A DNA stretch of 17,444 bases from Alphaproteobacteria bacterium (lineage in GTDB: Bacteria; Pseudomonadota; Alphaproteobacteria; RF32; CAG-239), in contig JAGCTK010000096.1 of NCBI GenBank assembly GCA_017963715.1, positions 1-17,444 of the forward strand, in the 5' to 3' direction. This document shows, piece after piece, positions 7,363 to 14,503 of this stretch. The number at the start of each line of letters is the position of its first letter. The stretch's first letter is position 1. Position numbers and translations under genes: made by a program. Under the pieces are notes generated by a model. That model made no database searches and was not told the DNA's origin. It worked only from the letters and a program-made list of their open reading frames with translations.

Positions 7363-8575
7363 AATCTTCAACTTCCGATTCGCTGACAACGGGGCGATTT
7401 TTGAGTGAAACGCCTGCCTGATAAACCGATGAGGCTTTGCCTGTTATCAGCGGATGCCAAGGCGGTAAATCACCGGTTTCATCCAAAATGACATACGCGC
7501 AAGTTTTGGGCAACCAACGCGGTTTTTCGCGTATGGCGCGCAAATCAACCTGCCGGCAATCTTTGACTTTTTCAAACCGATGTTCATAAATGCGGCAGAG
7601 GCATGTTTTGGGGTCTAAAAAACGACAATGCGCGTTGGTAAAATAAATTTTGTTTTGACACTCAAGTTTGTTTAAACAACATTTGCCGCAGCCGTCACAC
7701 AAGAGTTCCCACTCTGTTGGCGTGAGGTCTTCAAGTTTTTTGTGGCGCCAAAATTGCGGCTCAACATCTTGGTTTTTGAATCTGGATTGTGCCGTGCGGT
7801 TTTTGATGATTTTGAGTTGAGAAACAGGTGTATCATATTCGATTTTGGTCAAATAAAGGCCGCAGGCGGGCGCTGTCACGCCGGCATTTTCACGTTTTTT
7901 ACTTTCTAAAATAGAAGGGATATCATCCGGGCTTAAATGGCCGTCACCGACAAGTTTTAACGTGCCGACCATGTTGCGCACCTGGTGATATAAAAATGAT
8001 TTGGCTTCCACAATAAACCATATTTCATCATCTTTTTGAATAATATCTAATCTGTCTAAAGTTTTAACGGGCGATTTGGCCTGACAACCGGCACCGCGAA
8101 ACGCGCTGAAATCATGATGTCCCAAGAGATGGGCTGCGGCTTGGCGCATCTTATCGACATCAAGAGCAAAATTGACATGCCAAACTTTGTTTTGACGCAG
8201 AACTGAAGGCGCGCGACGGTTTAAGAGCCGATAAAGATAGGCGCGTTTTTTTGCCTTAAAGCGCGCATGAAAATCGGATGGGACAATTTCGATATCAACA
8301 ACGTTGACGGGGGCATCAGCCTCACGCAATTTGGCATTAAAAGCCTCACGCAGATGATACAAGTCCATGGTTGTGTTTAAATCAAAATGGGCAACCTGAC
8401 CGGTGGCATGAACACCGGCATCCGTACGACCGGCGGCAAAAATTTCGGCCTTGATGCCGCTGAAGGCAAAAAGCGCATCTTCCAAACAGGCCTGTGCGCT
8501 GAGGCCGGCATCTTGGCGTTGCCACCCGACAAGATTTGTACCGTCATATTCTACCGTGATTTTGTAACGTGTCAT
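7328..8575 (-). CDS. truA: Fusion: tRNA pseudouridine synthase A + YcgN-type cysteine-cluster protein
   Basis: Residues 1-247 are a complete TruA, which converts uridines 38-40 of the tRNA anticodon arm to pseudouridine. The catalytic aspartate D52 lies in GRTDAGVHA, and RAYLYRL, SFLYHQVRNMVG and a normal C-terminus GLYLTKIEY are present. Residues 248-272 form a polar linker. Residues 273-415 are a complete YcgN/UPF0260 protein, beginning EPQFWRHKKLEDL. Its cysteines include C293, C296, C299, C300, C306, C317, C325, C327, C340 and C359 (the CxxCxxCC zinc/iron-chelate type), and it ends with VSESEVEDYEDYIVDW. The YcgN half has no methionine and the junction has no in-frame ATG, GTG or TTG, so it can only be made as a fusion. 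The ATG at 8575 has AAGGAA upstream. It follows murA by 21 nt. YcgN's biochemical role is unknown. Confidence 0.9.
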   Translation of the reverse strand: MTRYKITVEYDGTNLVGWQRQDAGLSAQACLEDALFAFSGIKAEIFAAGRTDAGVHATGQVAHFDLNTTMDLYHLREAFNAKLREADAPVNVVDIEIVPSDFHARFKAKKRAYLYRLLNRRAPSVLRQNKVWHVNFALDVDKMRQAAAHLLGHHDFSAFRGAGCQAKSPVKTLDRLDIIQKDDEIWFIVEAKSFLYHQVRNMVGTLKLVGDGHLSPDDIPSILESKKRENAGVTAPACGLYLTKIEYDTPVSQLKIIKNRTAQSRFKNQDVEPQFWRHKKLEDLTPTEWELLCDGCGKCCLNKLECQNKIYFTNAHCRFLDPKTCLCRIYEHRFEKVKDCRQVDLRAIREKPRWLPKTCAYVILDETGDLPPWHPLITGKASSVYQAGVSLKNRPVVSESEVEDYEDYIVDWQDL

Positions 8576-8596
8576 CTTGTTCCTTTATTGACCTTT

Positions 8597-9889
8597 TTAA
8601 TCTTCTTCTTTGATACGTTCGATATCGGCCCCGACGGCTTTTAATTTTTCTTCGAGTTTTTCATAACCGCGATCTAAGTGATAAACACGGTTGACAATCG
8701 TCTCACCTTCGGCGGCAAGCCCTGCCAACACGAGTGCAAACGAGGCTCTTAAATCGGTTGCCATCACGGGTGCGCCCGAGAGTTTTTTAACCCCGCGCAC
8801 AATGGCCGATGCATGTCCGTGGACATTGATGTTTGCGCCCATGCGCATCAATTCCGGCACATGCATAAAACGGTTTTCCCAAATATTTTCAGTGACCATG
8901 GAAGCCCCCGGTGTGACTGTCATCAACGCCATAAATTGCGCTTGTAAATCGGTCGGAAAACCGGGGTAATAATCGGTCATAATGTCTTGTCCCGTCATAA
9001 CGGCGTTTTGGGCGTTGACAACAATACCATCCGGTTTTTCGGTAATTTTGATATCCATCGCACGCAAAATGTTGAGTGGCGTTTTGAGGTGCTCGGCAAC
9101 GGCGCCCGCAAGATGTATGCGCCCTTTGGTAATGGCAGCGGCAATCGCATATGAGCCGGCTTCGATTCTATCGGGTAACACCTGATGTGTGGCCGATTTT
9201 AAAGATTTAACACCTTCGATTTTAAGTTGAGATGTATTTTTACCTTCAATTTTAGCCCCCATTTTTGTGAGCAAATCAATCAAGTCACCGATTTCCGGTT
9301 CTTGCGCCGCATTTTCAATCAGCGTTTCGCCTTTGGCTAAAGTGGCGGCCATCAAAATATTGCAGGTTGCACCGACGGAGGCTTTTTCAAAGATGATATG
9401 GGTACCTTTGAGGCCTTTTGGCGCATCGGCGATCACATAACCGTTTTTGATTTCAATCACGGCGCCCATTTTTTCGAGCGAATTTAAGTGAATATCCATC
9501 GGTCTTGCACCTATTGCGCATCCGCCCGGAAGTGACAATTCCACATGACCGACACGCGTCAAAATCGGTCCCAAAACATAATAGGATGCACGCATTTTAC
9601 GCACATAATCATAAGGCGCGACTAAACTTTTGAAGTCTTTTGTTTGGTAGGTGTATGTGTTTGACGGATAGGCATTGATGATATCTTGTTTTTCCTCAAT
9701 TTCGGTGCCGAGTTCACGCAACAATTTGTTTAAAAACGTGACATCCGACAACATGGGCATATTGGACAATGTTACTTTTTCGTCCGTCAACAGTGTGGCC
9801 GCCATCAAAGGAAGTGCCGCATTTTTGGCACCGCTGATATGTATCAAACCGTTGAGTTGCCGGCCGCCAATGATTTTAATCTTGTCCAT
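8597..9889 (-). CDS. murA: UDP-N-acetylglucosamine 1-carboxyvinyltransferase MurA
   Basis: MurA catalyses the first committed step of peptidoglycan synthesis, moving enolpyruvate from phosphoenolpyruvate to UDP-GlcNAc in the cytosol. The 430 residues are of standard length. Visible landmarks are GAKNAALPL with K22 and N23, the catalytic loop LPGGCAIGARP with the fosfomycin-reactive cysteine C124 retained, and YYPGFPTDLQAQ with the general-base aspartate D314. I chose the ATG at 9889, which begins MDKIKIIGG and has AAGGAA upstream, rather than extending the frame upstream into a lysine/asparagine-rich translation that overlaps another ORF. The start codon lies within the last codons of the small basic ORF. 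truA follows after a 21-nt gap, so the small ORF, murA, truA-ycgN and the YgjP gene look like one operon. Confidence 0.95.
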   Translation of the reverse strand: MDKIKIIGGRQLNGLIHISGAKNAALPLMAATLLTDEKVTLSNMPMLSDVTFLNKLLRELGTEIEEKQDIINAYPSNTYTYQTKDFKSLVAPYDYVRKMRASYYVLGPILTRVGHVELSLPGGCAIGARPMDIHLNSLEKMGAVIEIKNGYVIADAPKGLKGTHIIFEKASVGATCNILMAATLAKGETLIENAAQEPEIGDLIDLLTKMGAKIEGKNTSQLKIEGVKSLKSATHQVLPDRIEAGSYAIAAAITKGRIHLAGAVAEHLKTPLNILRAMDIKITEKPDGIVVNAQNAVMTGQDIMTDYYPGFPTDLQAQFMALMTVTPGASMVTENIWENRFMHVPELMRMGANINVHGHASAIVRGVKKLSGAPVMATDLRASFALVLAGLAAEGETIVNRVYHLDRGYEKLEEKLKAVGADIERIKEED

Positions 9890-10019
9890 TTTGTTGTTCC
9901 TTTTTGAGTTTTTCGCGTTCTTTTTGTTGTTGTTTGCGTTTTTCCAAATTTTTTTTGAGGGCTTTGGCTTCGCGTTCAAACCTAAAATCTTTGCGCTGTT
10001 TTTTGGGAGGTTGTTGCAT
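9876..10019 (-). CDS. Small basic protein upstream of murA
   Basis: A 47-codon ORF runs from the ATG at 10019 to a TAA at 9878-9876, overlapping the murA start by 14 nt. The protein is extremely rich in Lys, Arg, Gln and Glu: MQQPPKKQRKDF, then FEREAKALKKNLEKRKQQQK, ending KKEQQNGQD. It should form one charged helix. AAGG precedes the start by about 11 nt. From memory, alphaproteobacteria often carry a small lysine/arginine-rich protein with a LxxNLxxRK pattern directly ahead of murA, and this one contains LKKNLEKRK. Its function is unknown. Simple composition means a chance ORF is possible, but the overlap and pattern support it. Confidence 0.65.
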   Translation of the reverse strand: MQQPPKKQRKDFRFEREAKALKKNLEKRKQQQKEREKLKKEQQNGQD

Positions 10020-10051
10020 ACTGACGGCCTTATTATGTTAAAGTCATTTTT

Positions 10052-10080
10052 TTTCTATCGAAAAAGGCAAGAAAAATCAA
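10052..10080 (-). promoter_or_regulatory. Candidate promoter for the small ORF-murA operon
   Basis: On the minus strand TTGATT (10080-10075) is followed after 17 nt by TAGAAA (10057-10052), leaving a leader of about 25 nt before the ATG at 10019. It lies in the 94-nt gap after uppP. The boxes are weak matches in AT-rich DNA, and read-through from uppP is possible. Confidence 0.3.
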
Positions 10081-10113
10081 GTTTTTTATCGCTGATATTG
10101 ACAAACCGTGCTT

Positions 10114-10911
10114 TTACAGCCAGCAAAGCAACATCAAGCCTAAGATGACGCGATAAAGTGCAAACGGCAGATATGTGTAATGCTTCAGCCATTTCATCAT
10201 CAGAAAAATCACGACATATGAGGCGATAAATGAATAAATCAGGGCCTCAAAGCATAACATGATTTGGGCAAAATCGCCGATACTGAGCATTCGATAGACC
10301 TCAAGACAGCCGGCTGCAGCAATCACGGGCATCGATAGCAGCATCGAAAATTTGGCCGCATCCACGCGATTGATTTTGAGCAAACGCGCCATTGTAACGG
10401 TAATGCCGGAGCGAGATGTGCCCGGAATAAGCGCAAAACATTGTGCTAATCCGATGAGAATTGCGTCTTTGATTGTGATATTCGCTGTTGTGCGGGTTTT
10501 AGCGGAAAACCTGTCTGCCAAATAAAGCAAAACGCCGTAACTTAAAATATTAAAACCGATGATTTGCGGATCACGCAAGGCATCTAAACCGATATTTCTT
10601 AAGTAAAAGCCGACAATCAGAGCCGGAATGCTTGCGGCCACAAGCAAATAAGCAAGTCTGTTGTGCGTGCGCTTAAAATCGGGTGCAAAGTTTGTTTGAA
10701 AAAGTTCACGAAGCATCGCAAAAATGGTGTCCTTAAAATAAAAAGCCACCGCCAGAAGCGATCCGAGGTGCAAGGCAATATCAATGCCGATACCCTGGTC
10801 TTGCAGATGAGCCATGCGTGAAAACAAAATAAGGTGTCCTGAAGATGAAACGGGCAAAAATTCCGTCAATCCCTGAACAATCGCTAACCCGAGTATCTGT
10901 AATACCGACAT
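10114..10911 (-). CDS. uppP: Undecaprenyl-diphosphatase UppP (BacA)
   Basis: UppP dephosphorylates undecaprenyl diphosphate so that the lipid carrier can be reused for peptidoglycan and O-antigen synthesis; overproduction gives bacitracin resistance. The 265-residue polytopic membrane protein has both BacA-family signatures. The first is GLTEFLPVSSSGH, with E17 and H26. The second is PGTSRSG, with S166 and R167. The ATG at 10911 is 3 nt after the stop of the M23 peptidase gene, and the likely ribosome binding sequence CGGAG lies inside that gene's last codons, so the two are probably translationally coupled. The pairing of a carrier-recycling enzyme with a cell-wall hydrolase fits an envelope operon. 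Confidence 0.95.
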   Translation of the reverse strand: MSVLQILGLAIVQGLTEFLPVSSSGHLILFSRMAHLQDQGIGIDIALHLGSLLAVAFYFKDTIFAMLRELFQTNFAPDFKRTHNRLAYLLVAASIPALIVGFYLRNIGLDALRDPQIIGFNILSYGVLLYLADRFSAKTRTTANITIKDAILIGLAQCFALIPGTSRSGITVTMARLLKINRVDAAKFSMLLSMPVIAAAGCLEVYRMLSIGDFAQIMLCFEALIYSFIASYVVIFLMMKWLKHYTYLPFALYRVILGLMLLCWL

Positions 10912-10914
10912 TTT

Positions 10915-11667
10915 TTAATAACTCCGACATGTTTTTTGAGCAAAATCAAGGAGAGATTGCGGCCGAAAACGTGTGCCGCTTAAGACCGCACCCCAGTGCA
11001 AATGCGGCCCCGTGGCGCGCCCTGTTTTGCCAAGCGTGCCGATGATATGGCCTTGTTTGACATTCTCACCTTGTTTAACATTAATGCTTTGAAGGTGCGC
11101 ATAAATTGTTTTAAGACCGTCGCCGTGGTCAATGATGACAATATTGCCGGTATAAAAATAATCATAACCTGCCAAGACAATCACACCATCTGCGGCGGCT
11201 TTGACGGGTGTACCGAGAGGGGCTGCGATATCTGTGCCGGAATGCGGATTTTTTTTGATTCCGTTAAAAATGCGTTGATAACCGAAATGTCCGCTGATGC
11301 GGCCCTGAACGGGTTCGATAAAACCTTTTTGCCAATCGGAATTTTTATTGGCTTTTTGGTTGAGGGCTTTTTTAACATCTTTTTGTTCGCGCAAGATGGC
11401 GGCTTCATGTTCTTTGGACGGGGTGACTTTTTTTTGCTCGACACCTCTGACAGATTGAATGTCCCATTTTGTTTTTTGAATATCAAACTTAACGCCGTTG
11501 ATATCCAAAGGTTTTGTTTGGTCACGTCCGACGGCGGTCAGATATGTGTGCGTTTTGTCGTGAATAATCAACAATTCACCCTGTTTAATATCGCCGCAAA
11601 CCTCAAAAGCAAAGGCTTTAACGGAGATCAAAAAATTAATCATCAAACAAATCAAACTGACGCGCAT
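10915..11667 (-). CDS. M23 family (LytM-type) peptidoglycan endopeptidase
   Basis: This is an exported zinc endopeptidase that should cut peptide cross-links of peptidoglycan. A signal peptide covers residues 1-20 with a likely cut after AFA. A middle region (about 25-115) follows, and then the M23 domain. Its zinc ligands are H142 and D146 in HSGTD and H224 in GPHLHW, with H222 and the region around H191 (YAHLQS) completing the active site, so it appears catalytically competent rather than an EnvC-type activator. I chose the ATG at 11667 because it has a strong GGAGGA 5 nt upstream and begins the signal peptide at once. It overlaps the xseA end by 32 nt. uppP follows 3 nt after the stop. Confidence 0.9.
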   Translation of the reverse strand: MRVSLICLMINFLISVKAFAFEVCGDIKQGELLIIHDKTHTYLTAVGRDQTKPLDINGVKFDIQKTKWDIQSVRGVEQKKVTPSKEHEAAILREQKDVKKALNQKANKNSDWQKGFIEPVQGRISGHFGYQRIFNGIKKNPHSGTDIAAPLGTPVKAAADGVIVLAGYDYFYTGNIVIIDHGDGLKTIYAHLQSINVKQGENVKQGHIIGTLGKTGRATGPHLHWGAVLSGTRFRPQSLLDFAQKTCRSY

Positions 11668-12934
11668 CGCGTTCCTCCGCAATTTTTGTTTTGACGATAC
11701 CATCCGAAAATCTGATGTTGAGTTCTCCGCTTTTTTTGGCTGTTGTCGCATCGCAAACGGTGTTGAAATGTCGATCGGTCACCCATGCAAAGCCGCGTTT
11801 TAAGACCTGGTCAATCGAAGCGGCCGATAATCTGGCACCAAGACCGGAAAGTGAAATTTTGTGCTTTTCAATCAAATGCGTCAGAAAATAGGGTTTGAGT
11901 CCGACGGCATCTAAGCGCTGAGTGCGGAGTAAAAAATAATTTTTGAAAGCATGGTTGACACGCAATACCCGCTCATCAAAACGCTGACGGTATTCGGATA
12001 AAACCTGATTTAAGTTGATGATGCCGCGCGATAAGCCAGTTAATTGCTGTTTTAACACATTTAAATAACGTGTGGCGGCGTTGATTTGTCTGGCCGCGAG
12101 CATATGAACGGCCGATACCATCTCGGCCTTGACGGGCACGGCAAATTCGGCCGCACCGGTCGGTGTTGGGGCACGTTTGTCGGCAACATAATCAATCAGC
12201 ATGGTATCCGTTTCGTGTCCGACGGCCGAAATGACGGGAATATGGCTGTCATAAACCGCGCGAATAACTTCTTCTTCGTTAAAAGCCCATAAATCTTCAA
12301 GACTACCGCCGCCGCGTGCCACAATCAAAACATCAGGTTTTGGAAGGTTTCCCTCCTGCGATAAAGCGTTAAAGCCTCGAATGGCGGCCGCAATTTTGGG
12401 CGCGGCGCCGTTGCCCTGAACGGGGGTGGGCCACACAACAATGCGCACCGGAAATCTGTCACGCACGCGGTGAATAATATCACGAATAACGGCACCGCTG
12501 GCCGAGGTAACAACACCGATGGTTTGCGGCAAAAACGGAATAGGTTTTTTGTGAGCAGGGTCAAACAAACCCTCTTTTAAAAATTGTGCCTTGCGCTCCT
12601 CAAGCAGTTTTAAGAGGGCTCCTTGTCCGGCAGGCTCTAAGTGTTCAATCACCAGTTGATAAGATGATTTGCCGGCAAATGTTGTGATTTTGCCGGTGGC
12701 CACAACTTCAAGCCCGTCTTCGATTTTGACATTAAGACCGAGGGCAACGCCTTTCCAACACACGGCACTTAAAACGGCATTTTCATCTTTTAAGGAAAGA
12801 TACCAATGCCCCGAATCGGCCCTTTTAGCGCCGAAAATTTCGCCTTTGACGCGCACCGAATGAAACGTTGTTTCAACACAACGCTTGATGGCAAACGAAA
12901 TTTCGCTGACACTGTATTCTTTGCTTTCTTCCAT
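11636..12934 (-). CDS. xseA: Exodeoxyribonuclease VII large subunit
   Basis: XseA is the catalytic large subunit of exonuclease VII, which degrades single-stranded DNA with XseB. The 432 residues are near the usual length. The N-terminal OB-fold region spans residues 1-100 (YSVSEISFAIK, then VKGEI, and GHWYLSLKD). The catalytic core has GVVTSASGAVIRDI (140-153), the VQGNGAA loop and the diagnostic VARGGGSLEDLWAFN (205-219), followed by HETDTMLIDYVADKRAPTPTGAAE. A long helical arm and a C-terminal domain (KRGFAWV) complete it. No xseB is visible in this window. The ATG at 12934 has no clear ribosome binding site. The 3' end overlaps the M23 gene by 32 nt. Confidence 0.95.
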   Translation of the reverse strand: MEESKEYSVSEISFAIKRCVETTFHSVRVKGEIFGAKRADSGHWYLSLKDENAVLSAVCWKGVALGLNVKIEDGLEVVATGKITTFAGKSSYQLVIEHLEPAGQGALLKLLEERKAQFLKEGLFDPAHKKPIPFLPQTIGVVTSASGAVIRDIIHRVRDRFPVRIVVWPTPVQGNGAAPKIAAAIRGFNALSQEGNLPKPDVLIVARGGGSLEDLWAFNEEEVIRAVYDSHIPVISAVGHETDTMLIDYVADKRAPTPTGAAEFAVPVKAEMVSAVHMLAARQINAATRYLNVLKQQLTGLSRGIINLNQVLSEYRQRFDERVLRVNHAFKNYFLLRTQRLDAVGLKPYFLTHLIEKHKISLSGLGARLSAASIDQVLKRGFAWVTDRHFNTVCDATTAKKSGELNIRFSDGIVKTKIAEERDARQFDLFDD

Positions 12935-12943
12935 AATAAGCGG

Positions 12944-12971
12944 ATTCTATCTTAATCCTTTAAAGATGCAA
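12944..12971 (-). promoter_or_regulatory. Candidate promoter for xseA, near-leaderless
   Basis: On the minus strand TTGCAT (12971-12966) is followed after 16 nt by TAGAAT (12949-12944). The ATG at 12934 begins only about 10 nt beyond the -10 box, so the transcript would have almost no 5' leader. This agrees with the lack of a ribosome binding sequence. The -35 context CTTGCATCTT recurs in the prfC promoter. Confidence 0.5.
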
Positions 12972-13006
12972 GCGTTTTTTCGTACAATCCGATTTTTTAT
13001 CGATAA

Positions 13007-13630
13007 TTATTCGGCGGCCAATTTGTTGAGCCATGCGTTGATTTTGTTTGAAATCTGCGGCGCAAACGAATCATCCATGTTGTTAAAACTCTCGGATGTG
13101 ACAATGGTTGCATTTTGTGCATGCGCGGCAAAATCTTTGAAAAATGTGCCGGGGTTGCTGCCTTGGGTTGAAAAAGGTGCAACACGCGCGCCCTTAAAAT
13201 CAATATTTTGCAAAAACGCGTATAAAGCCGGCGTCATGGTATACCACCACACAGGCGAGCCGACAAAGATGATGTCATAATTTGCCATGTTCGGCTTAAA
13301 GCCTTTTTTGAGTTCGGGATATTCACGGTTTTTGAGTTCTTTTTTGCTTTCTAAATAAACTGAAGGTGAGGTATATGATTTTAAGGTTTGAATTTCATAT
13401 ACATCGGCATTTGTTTTGGCCTTGATTTGCATGGCAATATCTTTGGTGTGGCCGGTCAAAGAATAATATATGACAAGCACGCGGCCTAAATCGGCGTTGA
13501 GTGCGATATTGTTTTCAAACTGTGCCATTTCGGCCAAATTTTTTTGTTTGACCTGATACAAATGATAGGCGCCGGCGCCGGCAAGTGCAATGATGCTAAA
13601 AACAACAACGCAAAAAATAATCTTTATCAT
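13007..13630 (-). CDS. Membrane-anchored flavodoxin-domain protein
   Basis: The 207 residues begin with an N-terminal membrane segment (about 3-21) and a linker, then a flavodoxin-like domain (PF12682 type) from about residue 50. The FMN phosphate-binding loop reads YYSLTGHTK. The second FMN region is VGSPVWWYTMTP, and PFSTQGSNPGTFF matches the third loop. The charged flank KIIF, then hydrophobic residues, then YHLYQVKQK does not resolve the topology; the domain could face the periplasm as an uncleaved signal anchor. I chose the ATG at 13630 because the longer frame overlaps the divergent gene and its translation is not flavodoxin-like. The electron donor and acceptor are unknown. The gene is transcribed away from a second flavodoxin-fold gene 73 bp away. 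It ends 72 nt before xseA. Confidence 0.8.
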   Translation of the reverse strand: MIKIIFCVVVFSIIALAGAGAYHLYQVKQKNLAEMAQFENNIALNADLGRVLVIYYSLTGHTKDIAMQIKAKTNADVYEIQTLKSYTSPSVYLESKKELKNREYPELKKGFKPNMANYDIIFVGSPVWWYTMTPALYAFLQNIDFKGARVAPFSTQGSNPGTFFKDFAAHAQNATIVTSESFNNMDDSFAPQISNKINAWLNKLAAE

Positions 13631-13661
13631 GGTTTTTTCTTTCAAAATTGATATATTGTAT

Positions 13662-13690
13662 AAGATAAAGTGAGATAACCCGTTTGTCAA
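13662..13690 (-). promoter_or_regulatory. Sigma-70 type promoter for the anchored flavodoxin gene
   Basis: On the minus strand a consensus TTGACA (13690-13685) is followed after exactly 17 nt by TATCTT (13667-13662), leaving a leader of about 25 nt. The -35 box abuts the ribosome binding sequence (AAGAAGGAAG) of the divergent gene that starts at 13704, so the two genes share a very compact control region. Confidence 0.6.
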
Positions 13691-13703
13691 GAAGGAAGAA
13701 AAA

Positions 13704-14267
13704 ATGAAGATTTTGCTGATTAATGCGTCTGTTCGCGCCGATTCACGCACAAAAATGTTGACCGATTATTTGCTCTTAAAACTTAAAGGTGAGGTTGAAA
13801 CGATTGATTTAAAAACACAAAAATTGCAGCCCTTGGATGACAAAACCTTGGCACAAAGAGATGCACTCATTAAAGAAAAACATTTTGACTATCCGATGTT
13901 TGACTTGGCCAAACAATTTATGGCCGCCGATATCATTGTGATGTGTGCGCCGATGTGGGATTTGTCGTTTCCGGCGATGCTCAAAACATTTGTCGAACAC
14001 ATCAATGTCAGCGGTTTGGTCTTTAAATACGGGGCTGACGGACGTATCATCTCAAATTGTCAGGCCAAAGTGCTCTATTATGTGACGACGATGGGCGGGT
14101 ATTATACAACAGATTTCGGATTCGGATATATCAAAGCCTTGTGTGACATGCTTTATCAAATTAAAAATGTCTATTTGATTAAAGCCGAGGGGCTTGACAT
14201 TGTGGGCAATGATGCCGCAGCCGCTCTGGAAAAAGCCAAGCGCGAGATTGATGATTTGGTGAAGTGA
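13704..14267 (+). CDS. FMN-dependent NAD(P)H oxidoreductase, flavodoxin_2 family
   Basis: This is a cytosolic flavodoxin-fold quinone or azo-dye reductase (PF02525), similar to AzoR. It starts MKILLINASVRADSRT, a beta strand followed by the FMN phosphate loop. The second FMN contact is MCAPMWDLSFPAMLKTFVEH (residues about 75-94), the family's characteristic PMxxxxxPxxLKxxxD/E pattern. The third is YYVTTMGGYY. The 187 residues are slightly shorter than AzoR's usual 200 or so. The ATG is preceded by AAGGAAG. Such enzymes typically form dimers and reduce quinones or nitro and azo compounds by two-electron steps. The true substrate cannot be read from sequence. It is divergent from the anchored flavodoxin gene and ends 6 nt before the next promoter. 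Confidence 0.88.
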   Translation: MKILLINASVRADSRTKMLTDYLLLKLKGEVETIDLKTQKLQPLDDKTLAQRDALIKEKHFDYPMFDLAKQFMAADIIVMCAPMWDLSFPAMLKTFVEHINVSGLVFKYGADGRIISNCQAKVLYYVTTMGGYYTTDFGFGYIKALCDMLYQIKNVYLIKAEGLDIVGNDAAAALEKAKREIDDLVK

Positions 14268-14272
14268 TTTTA

Positions 14273-14376
14273 TTTGACAACACAAATGAAATATGTTCTA
14301 ATATGTTTCAGATAAGGGCGTGCCTTTATCAGCGTTCATAAGAACGCGGGGTTTTCAATAACCTTTGACAACACAA
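14273..14376 (+). repeat. 13-bp direct repeat TTTGACAACACAA, two copies
   Basis: Identical copies lie at 14273-14285 and 14364-14376, 91 bp apart. The first holds the -35 box of the leader promoter. The second is inside the leader, where its last nine bases pair with TTGTGTTGT at 14476-14484. The second copy lacks a good -10 box. Confidence 0.6.
14274..14302 (+). promoter_or_regulatory. Strong sigma-70 promoter for the structured RNA and SLOG-like gene
   Basis: A consensus TTGACA (14274-14279) and TCTAAT (14297-14302, five of six consensus bases) are separated by exactly 17 nt. Initiation is expected near A14310 or G14311, directly at the first hairpin of the leader. Confidence 0.75.
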
Positions 14377-14503
14377 GCAGTGGATATCTGCTTTGAAATG
14401 AATATATCCCCGACTGTTTAGGTTGGGGAGCTTGCGGCGAATGTTCAAGGGTTTCCCTAAAGGCCACAAGAGTCATTGTGTTGTATGATTATTGAACTCC
14501 CTG
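14310..14503 (+). ncRNA. Structured RNA leader of unknown class
   Basis: The 281 nt between two genes (14268-14548) contain a promoter followed by dense pairing. First come two local hairpins: GATAAGG/CCTTTATC with a bulged A (14311-14330) and GCGTTC-ATAA-GAACGC (14332-14347). Then a multi-branched domain is closed by two helices: TTCAATAA/TTATTGAA (14354-14361 with 14489-14496) and ACAACACAA/TTGTGTTGT (14368-14376 with 14476-14484). Inside are three arms: GCAG/CTGC (14377-14391); CCCCGAC/GGTTGGGG (seven pairs, one G-U, 14408-14428); and CTTGcGGC/GCCaCAAG capped by AGGG-TTT-CCCT (14431-14470). I could not match it to tmRNA, RNase P, SRP RNA, 6S RNA or the riboswitch consensus sequences I know. 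It may be a riboswitch-like leader or a free small RNA. Confidence 0.6.

Noticed and set aside
9890..9979. N-terminal extension of MurA up to 9979
   Set aside because: The extension is lysine/asparagine-rich out-of-frame reading of the small basic ORF; MurA proteins start at the MDKIKIIGG equivalent, which has its own ribosome binding site.
11668..11751. Longer start for the M23 peptidase at 11751
   Set aside because: It lies inside xseA, would bury the signal peptide, and the ATG at 11667 has a strong GGAGGA site.
13631..13750. Longer N-terminus for the anchored flavodoxin starting at 13750
   Set aside because: It would overlap the divergent oxidoreductase gene and cross its own promoter, while the ATG at 13630 starts directly at the membrane segment.
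6460..14452. Similarity between the terminator loop at 6460-6478 (GCGAATATGTTCAAGGGT) and the leader at 14437-14452 (GCGAATGTTCAAGGGT)
   Set aside because: The exact shared part is about 11 bases, which is expected by chance many times in a window of this size.
14310..14503. The leader as tmRNA, 6S RNA, RNase P RNA or SRP RNA
   Set aside because: There is no tag-peptide frame, no tRNA-like acceptor, no GGAAGCAG-type SRP loop and no RNase P conserved core, and the branched fold differs from the single rod of 6S RNA. This is by eye; a covariance-model search would decide.
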